Below, one piece after another: positions 8,901 through 18,206 of a stretch of 64,000 nt of DNA (within the stretch, counting starts at the first letter, position 1; each line of letters opens with the position of its first letter). The stretch comes from GCA-2731375 sp964590195 (GTDB lineage Bacteria; Pseudomonadota; Alphaproteobacteria; GCA-2731375). The notes beneath the pieces are model-generated. The model was not told the DNA's origin. It did no database searches and was given only the letters and a program-made list of their open reading frames with translations. Location: contig CAZPWJ010000020.1 of assembly GCA_964590195.1 (NCBI GenBank), positions 1 through 64,000 on the forward strand, written 5' to 3'. Made by a program: the position numbers and the translations under genes.

Positions 8901-11072
8901 CTAACCCAGATTTTGCAGCAGGAAGCGGAAATTGACCGAGGTCGAGGGCTCGACGTCGCGGTCGCGGGTGAAATTCCGCTCCACCGTGATGCCAAAGCCA
9001 ATGCATTCGTCCAGATATTGCACTCCGGCGCCTGCATGGATCTGACCGCCATCGTCGCGCAAATCACGCCGGCTTTCCGCCGTGGCGATCCAACGCTCAC
9101 TAATTTGCCAGCGCAGGGAGTTGTACAGTTCCTCGCGCGCCTCCAACTCGTCCGAGGTTTGCTCTCGCTCCAGCGAAAGATAGGATGTGTCGAAGCGTAG
9201 AAACTTCGGTCCAATGGAAAAATAGACTTCATTGCGGCGTAGTGAAAAGCTGTTGCGGTCCAGGCGAAGTCTGTTTGTCAGGTCAAAAAATGGCGAGGGC
9301 GCCACGGTCAAGGCCATGACATAGTCCGAGCGGTGATCATCCAGACCGGATTGCTCGGCGAAGGTATCGTCGTCACTTACCCGAAATACCTGGCCCATGG
9401 TCAGGGTTGTATAGCCGCCCGAAGCGCCGAACAACGAGGCCTTTACACCCAGATTGGCGCGGGGGCCGCTTTCAACACGGTCATGGCCGGGAAAGCGGTT
9501 CAGGCTGAACAAATTGGTGTCATCGAACTCCAGGCTTCGGCTGTCTTCGTTGGGGATTTCCTTTGGATTGCCGCCGTAGGGCGCGAGAATGAATTGCGCT
9601 ACGGGCTCGATCACCTGGCGCACGCTGCCATCGCGGCGGACAAAAGGAAAACGCCATTCCAAGGCCATCAAGGGATGCAGGCGCGCCTCCAGGCCGCTGT
9701 CGCTGGGCGAACCGGCGGCCTGGCCGGGTTCGCTAAAGCCGTTCAGCCAGTAAAGATCCAGGTCAAGTTTGGTGGTCAGCGTATAGATATCGCCGGCGGG
9801 CCCGAAAAAGGGCAATTGCCAGCTGCCATGGGTGCTAAGCCGCCGGCTGTCAAAGCCGTCCTCGCGATAAAGGGAGACGGCGGAAGCATCGAAATACAAG
9901 CGGCCCGGCAGGCGTTCGGGCGCCACCGTCACGGAATATTGCAATAGGGGCGCCACATAGGGCGTGGTGCCGGGATCATCCTCGACCTCCAGGCCCTGAA
10001 AGGCATAGGTCGATGCGGCGATGTAATTCCGGTCACGGAAACCCTCGATGAACAGATCGGACGTCAAGGTGTCGTCATCGTCGAAACCATAACGGTTCAG
10101 ATAGGTGTCATCCGTTGCCCGGGACAGATCAAACCCCCAGCGCCAGGTTTCATCAATGTCGAAACGGCCAAGGGCGTTGATATGGCCTCGGAACTCCTCG
10201 TCGTTCAGATTTTCATTGTTGTCATTCCGCTTGTCCGTATAGGTCAGGCTGGCTTCGCCCTGATAGCCGCCCTTGGCGGTCAGGGCCCGGTATTCGCCGA
10301 CCAGCACGACGCCTTCCTCGGTGCTTAGGATCGGCTTGAAAGTGAGATCTCTTGCCTTATCTATGGCCCAGAAATAAGGCACCTGAATGGTTGTTCCCAA
10401 TTCCGAGGAAGAACCGAATTCCGGCGCCAGAAAACCGCTTTTGCGCGGTGTCAGCGGGTCGGCATGACGAAAGTACGGCGTATAGGCAATGGGCACGCCG
10501 TAGATCTCCAGAAACGCATCACGGTATTCGATCTCGTGCGCGGCACGGTGGTGGATTACCCGCACCGCCTTTAGCTGCCACAACGGCGCCCGCCCGGGGT
10601 TTTCGCGGCAGACTTCGCACGGTGAATAGACCGCCTTGGCCATTTCCAGGCGGTTGGCGTTATGGCGCCGAGCCCCATTGGCGGCAAAGCGGGATTTATC
10701 AGTCAGCAGAATGCGGATGCTCTCTATAAAGCCTTGCGTTAGGTTTTCCGACAACTGCAGGTGTTCGGCGAAAATAACCTCGCCGCTGGGTTCCATCAGG
10801 GTCAGGTTGCCTGAAGCGGTGACCACGCCGTCCCGTTGATTATAGCTGACACTATCGGCGAGCAAGACCCGCCCGGCGCTGCTGATCTCTACATTGCCCC
10901 TGGCCGTGACCTGACCCAGTTCGCTGTCGTGGACCATTTCGTCCGCCGACAGCAGGAATGGCGCCTCGCCCACGCTTTCCGCGCTCTGTCTTGCCGCGTT
11001 TTGTGCCAAGGCCCAACTCGACAGCAAGGTCAACAGCATGGGAAATATCAATACGCGGTTCAGCCAAGCCAT
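8901..11072 (-). CDS. lptD: LPS-assembly outer-membrane protein LptD
   Basis: LptD is the outer-membrane beta-barrel that inserts lipopolysaccharide into the outer leaflet, together with LptE. The 723-residue precursor has a signal peptide (about residues 1-23), an N-terminal OstA/LptA-like beta-jellyroll, then a long barrel domain. Cysteines in YSPCEVC in the N-terminal half and in YLDECIGFG near the C-terminus fit the disulfides needed for LptD maturation. The ATG at 11072 is chosen because the signal peptide starts there and it follows the lptG stop by 4 nt. It is the last gene of lptF-lptG-lptD. Confidence 0.95.
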   Translation of the reverse strand: MAWLNRVLIFPMLLTLLSSWALAQNAARQSAESVGEAPFLLSADEMVHDSELGQVTARGNVEISSAGRVLLADSVSYNQRDGVVTASGNLTLMEPSGEVIFAEHLQLSENLTQGFIESIRILLTDKSRFAANGARRHNANRLEMAKAVYSPCEVCRENPGRAPLWQLKAVRVIHHRAAHEIEYRDAFLEIYGVPIAYTPYFRHADPLTPRKSGFLAPEFGSSSELGTTIQVPYFWAIDKARDLTFKPILSTEEGVVLVGEYRALTAKGGYQGEASLTYTDKRNDNNENLNDEEFRGHINALGRFDIDETWRWGFDLSRATDDTYLNRYGFDDDDTLTSDLFIEGFRDRNYIAASTYAFQGLEVEDDPGTTPYVAPLLQYSVTVAPERLPGRLYFDASAVSLYREDGFDSRRLSTHGSWQLPFFGPAGDIYTLTTKLDLDLYWLNGFSEPGQAAGSPSDSGLEARLHPLMALEWRFPFVRRDGSVRQVIEPVAQFILAPYGGNPKEIPNEDSRSLEFDDTNLFSLNRFPGHDRVESGPRANLGVKASLFGASGGYTTLTMGQVFRVSDDDTFAEQSGLDDHRSDYVMALTVAPSPFFDLTNRLRLDRNSFSLRRNEVYFSIGPKFLRFDTSYLSLEREQTSDELEAREELYNSLRWQISERWIATAESRRDLRDDGGQIHAGAGVQYLDECIGFGITVERNFTRDRDVEPSTSVNFRFLLQNLG

Positions 11073-11076
11073 CAAG

Positions 11077-12171
11077 CTAACCGTCCTCCAGGTGCAGCAA
11101 TAACGACAGGCCCAACAGGGTGCAAACCCCGGTTGGCGTCCAGGCGGCCAGAATAACCGGCAGATTGCCGGCAATGCCAAAGGCATGCACCACGTCCGAC
11201 ACGAAATACAGCAGGAAACCGGTCAATACCCCCGCCCCCAACAACAGCCCGGTATGCCCGGATCTGGTCAGGCGCAGGGAAAAGGTCGCGGCCAGCAGGA
11301 TCATGGCCGCCAACAGCAACGGCGTGGCCAAAATGGCATGCCAATGCAGGCGGTGTCGCGTGGCGGAAAATCCGGCCAGTTCCAGGGTTCGGATAAAGCT
11401 GGGCAGGGACCAGAACGACAGGGTCTGGGGCGAGGCGAAGCCCTCCTGTATCTGGGCCAGGGTCAGGGTGGTCTTGATCTCGTACTCCGGCAGGCGCAGC
11501 GCCGGTCTTGCGGCACGGGTCAGCAGCGCGTCGGTCAGGCGCCAGCGGCCATCCAGCAGCATCGCCCCCTTGGCATCAATCCGCCCGGTGAATTCATCCG
11601 TGCCCTTGTATAGGAAAACGATGACATCCCGCAGTTCCGTACCGGCGGAGGAAACATGCCGGGCATGGATCACCGATTGCCCGAATTCGTCAGCCTGACG
11701 CAGCCATAGGCCTGTGGCGGAAACCGCCAGCAGACTCTGCCGGCCTTCAAGAAAGCGCCCTTCCAATTGCTCATAACGCGAGGACATGATCGCGGCCAGG
11801 GGATTGAAAAGCGTCACCATGAAGGTACCCAGCAGCAGGGCGATAACCAGGGCGGGGGCCAGGAATTGCCAAACCGATACGCCGGCGGCGCGGGCGACGA
11901 TCAATTCATGGCTGCGGGTCAGGCGGGAAAAGGTCACGATGGCGCCAAACAGGGTCGCCACCGGCAGCACCTTTTGCGCCAGGGATGGCAGGTTCAGGGC
12001 CGCCATGCCCAGGATCAGGCCAAAGCCGGCCGCTTCGCGCCCGGCGGAGCGGCGCAACAGCTCGACCACATCAATCAGGAATATCAGGGCCAGCAGCACG
12101 CCCAGGACGAAACCGATGCCGAGCAGAAACTGCCGACCCAGGTACAGGGAGAATGTGGGGGAGAGGCGCAT
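11077..12171 (-). CDS. lptG: LPS export ABC transporter permease LptG
   Basis: LptG is one of the two inner-membrane permeases that extract LPS for transport by the Lpt bridge. The 364-residue protein has the YjgP/YjgQ layout: membrane helices at both ends and a large periplasmic beta-jellyroll in the middle. MRLSPTFSLYLGRQFLLG is a typical start. The ATG at 12171 shares one base with the lptF stop (TGATG), implying translational coupling. lptD follows after 4 nt. Confidence 0.94.
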   Translation of the reverse strand: MRLSPTFSLYLGRQFLLGIGFVLGVLLALIFLIDVVELLRRSAGREAAGFGLILGMAALNLPSLAQKVLPVATLFGAIVTFSRLTRSHELIVARAAGVSVWQFLAPALVIALLLGTFMVTLFNPLAAIMSSRYEQLEGRFLEGRQSLLAVSATGLWLRQADEFGQSVIHARHVSSAGTELRDVIVFLYKGTDEFTGRIDAKGAMLLDGRWRLTDALLTRAARPALRLPEYEIKTTLTLAQIQEGFASPQTLSFWSLPSFIRTLELAGFSATRHRLHWHAILATPLLLAAMILLAATFSLRLTRSGHTGLLLGAGVLTGFLLYFVSDVVHAFGIAGNLPVILAAWTPTGVCTLLGLSLLLHLEDG

Positions 12172-13313
12172 CAGAGCGGGCCCGCGTCGGTCTGCGGCAG
12201 ATCGTTTCGCCGCCGCCGCCAAAGCCGGCCATTCAGCAGGGCATAAAGGCAGATCGCCATGGCCAGAATGATATTCAAATACAACAACGGAATCAGGGCC
12301 GGGATCTTGGCTGACAAACCGACCAGGCCCAGCCCCGCCGCCCGCAGCAGGGCGATACAGGCCACCGCCATGACGATGCGCCAGCGCCTGCCCCGGCGGT
12401 TGAACTCACCAGATAACACTGCCGCCAGTGCGATCAGGGCAAAGGCCAGGCTGTAAAGGGGTGAAGCCAGACGGTCATGGCCCTCGGCCCGCATGCGGGC
12501 CGCATTGGCTACATCGTCGGCGCCGCTTCCGGGCCAGAACAATTCGTGCAGATAGCGTTCGCCCGGTTCCAGCCAGCGGTCCTCGTCGCGCTGCACGAAC
12601 TGACTCAGATCCAGGGCATAACGGTCGAACTGCAGCAGCGACAGTTGCCCGGCGCCATGGTCGATCTGCTGGCGGTTACCATTGACCATGATAAAGCGGG
12701 GCCCTGCCTTGGTGCGGACCATGGCGCCCTTTTCGGCGATCATGGTGACGGGGCGCTGCTTTGCGCGGCTGTCATGCACCAGTATGCCCAGCATCTCGCC
12801 GCCCGATTGCCGGGCCCGGATATAAACCGTCAGACTGTCGCCAATGGTGTTGAAGGTACCTTCCTGCAACAGCACGTACGAGAGATTGGTGCGCAACGAT
12901 GTCTTCATATCCTTGAAGGCGCGCTGGCCCGTCGGCATCATGTAGAGAGAGAGGAAATAGCCCACCAGGGTCGTGACCAGGGCCAGCACCAGGGCCGGCC
13001 GCGCCAGGGACAGATTGCCAAGACCCGAGGCCCGCATGACAACGATTTCACTGTCTCCGTCCAGATTGTTGTAGACATACAAAACGGCCGCGAACAGGGC
13101 GATGGGCAGGATGATGGTCAGCACCGACGGCAGGATCAGAAGGGTCAGCTGGCCGAAGTACGAGGCGGAAAGCCCTTTGTTGATGATCAGGTCGACAAAG
13201 CGCAGGGATTGCGTCAACCAGATCACGCCGGTCAGCGATAACAGGAAGAAAACGAACGGTCCGGCCAACTGCCGAAGGATATATTTTTGCAATCTGCGCA
13301 CGTTGTGAACCAT
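12171..13313 (-). CDS. lptF: LPS export ABC transporter permease LptF
   Basis: LptF is the partner permease of LptG. The 380-residue protein starts with LQKYILRQLAGPFVFF and contains the family stretch SEIVVMRASGLGNLSLARPA around residues 88-107. It has a central periplasmic domain and a C-terminal set of helices. It is the first lpt gene of the group and is separated by 76 nt from the upstream VOC gene, so an lpt promoter may lie there. The ATPase lptB and the lptA/lptC genes are not in this window. Confidence 0.94.
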   Translation of the reverse strand: MVHNVRRLQKYILRQLAGPFVFFLLSLTGVIWLTQSLRFVDLIINKGLSASYFGQLTLLILPSVLTIILPIALFAAVLYVYNNLDGDSEIVVMRASGLGNLSLARPALVLALVTTLVGYFLSLYMMPTGQRAFKDMKTSLRTNLSYVLLQEGTFNTIGDSLTVYIRARQSGGEMLGILVHDSRAKQRPVTMIAEKGAMVRTKAGPRFIMVNGNRQQIDHGAGQLSLLQFDRYALDLSQFVQRDEDRWLEPGERYLHELFWPGSGADDVANAARMRAEGHDRLASPLYSLAFALIALAAVLSGEFNRRGRRWRIVMAVACIALLRAAGLGLVGLSAKIPALIPLLYLNIILAMAICLYALLNGRLWRRRRNDLPQTDAGPL

Positions 13314-13389
13314 ACAGCGAAGGCCCCATGCGGGAAAGGCTGGGGAATAATAGAATCAACCGGACAATTCAATTAAATTTGCCAATACC

Positions 13390-13815
13390 CTATGGTGCAT
13401 CCGTCGCAAAGACTTGATCGCGCGGCTGCGACTTGAACTCGACAATATTGCCGCAGCCGTCCGACAGCATCATGATGTACTGCTCCGCCGGCTTGCCTTT
13501 GAAAGACAGCCGTGGCGATAGGGTGAATTCGGCCCGCCGAATGGTCAGCAGCCGCTCCATTTCCTTCCATTCTTCCAGGGGCAGGATAACGCCGAAATGG
13601 CGCAACGCGGCGGTGTCGCCGTCGGATTCAATGACGCCGTGGGTCTTGCCGGCCTCAGCCGGGGCAAGATGCGCTACCACATGATGGCCGAAGAAATTGA
13701 TATCGAAGCGGCCCCTGGCTTTGCGACCCAACGCGCAACCCAGCATATCAACGTAAAACGCCATGGCCCGGTCAAGATCGTCAACTGGTATGGACAGGTG
13801 AAAGAGTGGTTCCAT
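13390..13815 (-). CDS. VOC/glyoxalase-superfamily protein
   Basis: The 141-residue protein begins MEPLFHLSIPVDDLDRAMAF, the first beta-alpha unit of a vicinal-oxygen-chelate fold, and ends with MLSDGCGNIVEFKSQ, the closing strand motif. His7 and Glu near the C-terminus are candidate metal ligands. The start is supported by AGAGGGAC upstream. It is 18 nt behind the sulfatase in a four-gene leftward run. The reaction is unknown; dioxygenase, glyoxalase and isomerase activities occur in this superfamily. Confidence 0.75.
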   Translation of the reverse strand: MEPLFHLSIPVDDLDRAMAFYVDMLGCALGRKARGRFDINFFGHHVVAHLAPAEAGKTHGVIESDGDTAALRHFGVILPLEEWKEMERLLTIRRAEFTLSPRLSFKGKPAEQYIMMLSDGCGNIVEFKSQPRDQVFATDAP

Positions 13816-13833
13816 GTCGGGTCCCTCTAAACC

Positions 13834-15366
13834 CTATACTTGGGCTACCTTTTGCAAAGGTTCGGCCCGGCCTTCGGGCAGGTTATCATAAAGATCCGCG
13901 ATCAGGTCGGACTTCAACGATTGCCGGGCCGGATCGTCCCACAGATTTTGCCATTGCTGGGGGTCATTGGCCAGATCGTACAGCTCGCCCACATCATCGG
14001 CATCGTAATAGGAGGTCTTTTCGTAGACCGTGCAAACATGGCCGTCGCGGTACAGGGTACGCATGGTGATATCGTTGCCATCAAAGCTATCCTGCCATTC
14101 CGTGATGGTGCGTTCATGCCCGGCGTTATCTTCGGCCGTGGTTGGCAGGGCTGTGCCCTGCATCCAATCGGGCACCGTCAATCCCGCCAGGCGGCAAATG
14201 GTCGGCGCCAGATCCACATGTCCTACCGGCGCCTCGATCACCGCCGGAGCGACGCCGGCGTTGGGCGCCGGGCGCCAGATAAACGGCAGCCGCATCAGGC
14301 CATCGACATGAAACGGGCCTTTGAAAAGCATGCCGAAATCGCCCTGAAACTCGCCATGGTCCGTGGTGTAAAAGACATCCGTATCACCGCCCCAGCCAAG
14401 GCTGTCGATATGGTTGACGACCCGGCCCACGGCCTCGTCAATCAGCTCGTTCGAAATATGCACCATGGCGTTGACCTCGCGGATCTGATCCGCCGTCAAT
14501 TGCGCGTTTATCAGATCGGCGGGAACCTCGAAATTGAACTGGCCACGCCCTTCGTACCATTCCAGCCAGTGGCGCGGCTTCTGTGCCAGGATCTCGGCCA
14601 CCCGCTCGGGTGAGCCGGGATAGCCCGCCGGCAAATCCAGGTCCCGCCAATCGACGCGGTGCAGCTCGCTTTGCGGCGGGTCCCAGGGATGATGGGGATC
14701 GGGAAAGCTCATCCAGACAAACCAGTCCTCGTCCTCATTCAGGCTGTCAAGAAAGGCGATGGTCCGATCAGCGGTCCAGTCCGTGTGGTAATGCTCTCTT
14801 GCCACCGGATTATGCCAGACCTGGGGCGCCAAGGTATCACCGCCGCCCAGGCCGCTGGGCCCGCCCTGTGAGGTATATTCGTGGAAACCCTCGACTTCGT
14901 CGGGATAGGTGTCGCGCAGCCAGCGGGGATAATGGGTCAGGCTGCGCCCGGCCCGGCCCGTATGGCCGCACAGTTCCATGCGATCAAAACCGCGATGGGG
15001 CCCGGTTTCGCCCCCGGTCGCGGCCCAGTTCTCGAAATAATCCGTATGCGAGGCCGGTTCGAAATGTGCCTTGCCCAGCAACGCGGTGCGATAGCCGTGC
15101 TGGTTCAGGTAGGCCGCCAGATTGGGCGCGTCGGCGGGCAATGGAATGCCGTTCGAGGTGACGCCATGAGTGCCGATGTATTGCCCGGTAAGAATGGTGG
15201 CGCGTTCGGGCATGCAGACCGTGCATTGGTTGCGTGCCTGGCGAAAGTTCAGGCCGCTGCTGGCCAGGGCGTCGATGGCCGGCGTCCGCGCCACCATTCC
15301 TCCGGTACAGCCAAGGGCATCATGGCGCTGCTGGTCGGTGGTAATCAGTAGAATCTTGCGTCCCAT
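13834..15366 (-). CDS. type I sulfatase / arylsulfatase-like hydrolase
   Basis: The 510-residue protein has the sulfatase active-site motif C-x-P-x-R as CMPERATILTG, with Cys51 expected to become formylglycine. Asp11 in LLITTDQQRHDALG is the expected calcium ligand, and TDHGEFQGDFGML supplies the second metal site. No clear signal peptide is seen, so it may be cytoplasmic. It lies 20 nt behind an MDR oxidoreductase. It needs a formylglycine-generating enzyme or anaerobic maturase encoded elsewhere. Choline sulfatase and phosphonate monoester hydrolase are alternative activities. Confidence 0.88.
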   Translation of the reverse strand: MGRKILLITTDQQRHDALGCTGGMVARTPAIDALASSGLNFRQARNQCTVCMPERATILTGQYIGTHGVTSNGIPLPADAPNLAAYLNQHGYRTALLGKAHFEPASHTDYFENWAATGGETGPHRGFDRMELCGHTGRAGRSLTHYPRWLRDTYPDEVEGFHEYTSQGGPSGLGGGDTLAPQVWHNPVAREHYHTDWTADRTIAFLDSLNEDEDWFVWMSFPDPHHPWDPPQSELHRVDWRDLDLPAGYPGSPERVAEILAQKPRHWLEWYEGRGQFNFEVPADLINAQLTADQIREVNAMVHISNELIDEAVGRVVNHIDSLGWGGDTDVFYTTDHGEFQGDFGMLFKGPFHVDGLMRLPFIWRPAPNAGVAPAVIEAPVGHVDLAPTICRLAGLTVPDWMQGTALPTTAEDNAGHERTITEWQDSFDGNDITMRTLYRDGHVCTVYEKTSYYDADDVGELYDLANDPQQWQNLWDDPARQSLKSDLIADLYDNLPEGRAEPLQKVAQV

Positions 15367-15386
15367 GTGGGTACCTGTTTACTGCT

Positions 15387-16406
15387 TCAATCGTTGGGTC
15401 GGATGATTGTCTTGCCGACAATGGCGCGGTCAATCAGTTCCTGAATGGAGGGTGCGATCTGCTCTAAGGGGCGGACCGCATGAATAACGGGCGTTAGCTT
15501 TTTCGCGGCGACCATTTCCAGCACTGCTACTTGTTCCTCCGCCGTCCAGCCGTTGGAACCAATGATGTTCTGCTCGTAGGTCCAGATATAGCGGATGTCC
15601 GTGGGCGGCGCATAGCCGGCGGTGGCGCCACAAGTCAGCAAGCGCCCGTTCGGTTTCAGACAGCGTAGGGACTGGGCCCAGGTCTCGCCGCCAATATAGT
15701 TGATAATCACATCAACCCCGCCGCTACCTGCGCCAATGGCGCCCATGCGCGGTTTGCCGGCGATGGCGTGGCAGGCGGCGACTAGGTCTTCTTGCGAGGT
15801 ATCGATGACATGGTCGGCGCCAAGTTCCCGCAATTTATCCAGCTTCCACTTGGCGCTGCCGGTGACAATAACGGTGGCGCCGGCGCTCTTGCCAAGTTGC
15901 AGGCAACCGGTGCCTACGCCGCCCGTGGCGCCCAGGATCAGCACCGTTTCCCCGGCCTTGACCAGGCCCCGGTTCAACATCATGCGATAGGCGGTGCCAT
16001 AGGCGATGGGCAGGGCGGCGGCCTCGTCATCGCTAACGCCGTCGGGGGTGCGAAGCAGTTGGCTGGCTGGGATGCGGGCGAATTCCGCTGCCGCGCCCAG
16101 GCGCGTCTCGCCCGTCATGCCCTCGCCCAGCACGAATGGATGCGGGCAAACCCGGTCACCCAGCGACCAGCCGCCGCCGACACTGGCGCCCAGTTCGACG
16201 ATTTCGCCGGCGTAGTCGCCGCCCGGCACCATGGGCATGGGCGTTTTCAGGCCCGTCGTGCCGCCCAGGATCATGGGATCGAAACCGTTCAGCGATACCG
16301 CGTTGACCTTGATGATCACGTCATCGGCGCCGCAGAGCGGGTCGGGAAAATCGCCGATGGCGATGTTTTCCACGCCACCGTGATCATTGAAGAATGCCGC
16401 TCGCAT
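15387..16406 (-). CDS. zinc-type alcohol dehydrogenase / quinone oxidoreductase (MDR)
   Basis: The 339-residue protein is a medium-chain dehydrogenase/reductase. It has the N-terminal GroES-like part with VNAVSLNGFDPMILGG and PGGDYAGEIVELG, then the NAD(P)-binding motif LGATGGVGTGCLQLGKSAG. Structural-zinc cysteines are absent, so a quinone oxidoreductase or enoyl reductase role is more likely than classical alcohol dehydrogenase. The ATG at 16406 has GGAGGAC about 10 nt upstream and directly follows the carboxyltransferase gene. Confidence 0.85.
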   Translation of the reverse strand: MRAAFFNDHGGVENIAIGDFPDPLCGADDVIIKVNAVSLNGFDPMILGGTTGLKTPMPMVPGGDYAGEIVELGASVGGGWSLGDRVCPHPFVLGEGMTGETRLGAAAEFARIPASQLLRTPDGVSDDEAAALPIAYGTAYRMMLNRGLVKAGETVLILGATGGVGTGCLQLGKSAGATVIVTGSAKWKLDKLRELGADHVIDTSQEDLVAACHAIAGKPRMGAIGAGSGGVDVIINYIGGETWAQSLRCLKPNGRLLTCGATAGYAPPTDIRYIWTYEQNIIGSNGWTAEEQVAVLEMVAAKKLTPVIHAVRPLEQIAPSIQELIDRAIVGKTIIRPND

Positions 16407-16426
16407 TGTGCTTGTCCTCCAGACAG

Positions 16427-17974
16427 CTAAGGCATGACGCCAAAACGCGGCACCGGTCCGGCCGGCTTGTGCCGGCGCATGAGGGCACGTTCCAGGGCGG
16501 CGATCAGGCGGGGCCGGGTTTCGGCGGGGTCGATGATGTCGTCGATCTTGACCTGCTCGGCGGCGGGAAAGGCGCCGCAAAGATCGGTGAATTTGCTTTC
16601 CAACTCCACTTGCAGGGCCGCCGGATCCTCCGCCGCTTCCAGGTCGGCGCGGTAGGCCGCCTTGATGCCGCTTTCCAGGGGAATGGCGTTAAAGTCCGCC
16701 GTCGGCCAGGCCAGGACTGATGACTGGCCTGCGCCATAGCCGCCCATGGCGCAGGCGCCATAGCCAAAGCCCTTGTGCAACACCACGGTGAACAGCGGCA
16801 CTTGGGCATAGGCGAAGGAGTGCGCGATGGTCATGCCGATGCGCAGGGCCGCCTCCCGCTCCGATTTCGGCCCGGTCATGACGCCGGGTGTATCCATCAA
16901 GAAGATCACCGGAACATGATAGGCATTGCACAGGTCCATGAAATGCCGGTGCTTTGTGCCAGCGGCAGCCGTGATGGCGCCGGACATGACCTTGGGCTGA
17001 TTGGCGATGATGCCCACCGCCTGGCCATTCAGGCGGGCGAACCCGGTGATCATCATCTTGGCGAAATCGGGCTTGATCTCGAAAAAACTGTCTTCATCGG
17101 CAATCAAATCGATTACCCGGTACATATCGTAAGGCCGGCGCCGGTTCTCTGGGATGATCCCGGGCAGCGCTTCCTGTGCACCCGTTGATATGCCGCCGCC
17201 GGGAAGGGCCGGCGGGTATTGATAGGCATTGCCGGGCAGATAGGACAGGAAGCGTTTGATCTGGGCAATGGCATCGGCATCGTCTTCCGCCTGATTGTCG
17301 CCGACGCCGGAAATACGGCAATGCAGATCGGCGCCGCCAAGTTCCTCCTTATCGACGGTTTCACCGGTCCCGCTTTCCACCAGTGGCGGGCCGCCGGCGG
17401 CCAGCATGGCGGTGCCCTTGACCATGACGATGAATTCCATCATCGCCGCGATCAGGGCGGAGTCACCCGCCACCGGGCCCATTACCGCGCAGACCTGGGG
17501 CACGGTGCCTGAAAGTTTGGCAATCTCCATGAAATGATGCATGGGCACCAGGCCCTCGCCCACCGATTCATCGGTCCGCGCGCCGGCACCGTCGAACAGC
17601 CAGACCAGCGGCACCTGGTCGCGGCCGGCCAGTTCGACCATCTTGCGCTTTTTGATCAGATTGTTGGTGCCGACCGAGCCGCCCAAGACGGTGAAATCCT
17701 CGGACAGGACACCGACCAGGCGGCCATCGACCCGGCCAAAGCCGGTGACCACGCCGTCCGCCGGGGTGCGCTTGCCCGCGACTTTGGGCACCGGGGTATG
17801 GGCGTGGGAGGCCAATTGGCCGATTTCCTCGAAGCTGCCGGGCTCGACCAGCAGATCGATCCGTTCGCGCACCGTTAGCTTGCCGGCGGTGCGTTGCCTC
17901 TCGATCCGCCGTTCGCCGCCCAGCAACAGACTGTCGTTCCGCCGCCGCCGCAGATCCTCGAGCAATTCACGCAT
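16427..17974 (-). CDS. acyl-CoA carboxylase carboxyltransferase (beta) subunit
   Basis: The 515-residue protein belongs to the biotin-dependent carboxyltransferase family that includes the beta subunits of propionyl-CoA, methylcrotonyl-CoA and geranyl-CoA carboxylases. Evidence includes RIDLLVEPGSFEEIGQLA near the N-terminus, the GVVTGFGRVDGRLVGVLSED stretch, and FLMDTPGVMTGPKSER with GFGYGACAMGGYGAG in the C-terminal half. The ATG at 17974 has a perfect GGAGG five nt upstream, so it is preferred over the ATG at 17986. No biotin carboxylase or biotin-carrier subunit is adjacent. Confidence 0.9.
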   Translation of the reverse strand: MRELLEDLRRRRNDSLLLGGERRIERQRTAGKLTVRERIDLLVEPGSFEEIGQLASHAHTPVPKVAGKRTPADGVVTGFGRVDGRLVGVLSEDFTVLGGSVGTNNLIKKRKMVELAGRDQVPLVWLFDGAGARTDESVGEGLVPMHHFMEIAKLSGTVPQVCAVMGPVAGDSALIAAMMEFIVMVKGTAMLAAGGPPLVESGTGETVDKEELGGADLHCRISGVGDNQAEDDADAIAQIKRFLSYLPGNAYQYPPALPGGGISTGAQEALPGIIPENRRRPYDMYRVIDLIADEDSFFEIKPDFAKMMITGFARLNGQAVGIIANQPKVMSGAITAAAGTKHRHFMDLCNAYHVPVIFLMDTPGVMTGPKSEREAALRIGMTIAHSFAYAQVPLFTVVLHKGFGYGACAMGGYGAGQSSVLAWPTADFNAIPLESGIKAAYRADLEAAEDPAALQVELESKFTDLCGAFPAAEQVKIDDIIDPAETRPRLIAALERALMRRHKPAGPVPRFGVMP

Positions 17975-18162
17975 GCCGCCCTCCATGTACTAAATACTAA
18001 TGCCGATATCCTGCACGGCGCTTGGTTCGAAGGCAACGCGCCAGGAATGTTTTCTTGCGCGGATATCCCGGATAGATTCTTTGGCGCGGCTTGCACTGTG
18101 GGCTTTCAGCCGTAAGATACGTGCAGCTTTATTTTTTCATTCGCCGCGCCCATGCGGCGGCT

Positions 18163-18192
18163 TTCAAGTACCGCACATTCAAGTACCGCACA
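18163..18192. repeat. two tandem copies of a 15-bp unit upstream of pepA
   Basis: TTCAAGTACCGCACA occurs twice in direct tandem at 18163-18177 and 18178-18192. It ends just before the AGGGGACG ribosome site of pepA. It could be replication slippage or a doubled operator. Confidence 0.85.
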
Positions 18193-18206
18193 TTTAGGGG
18201 ACGTTC

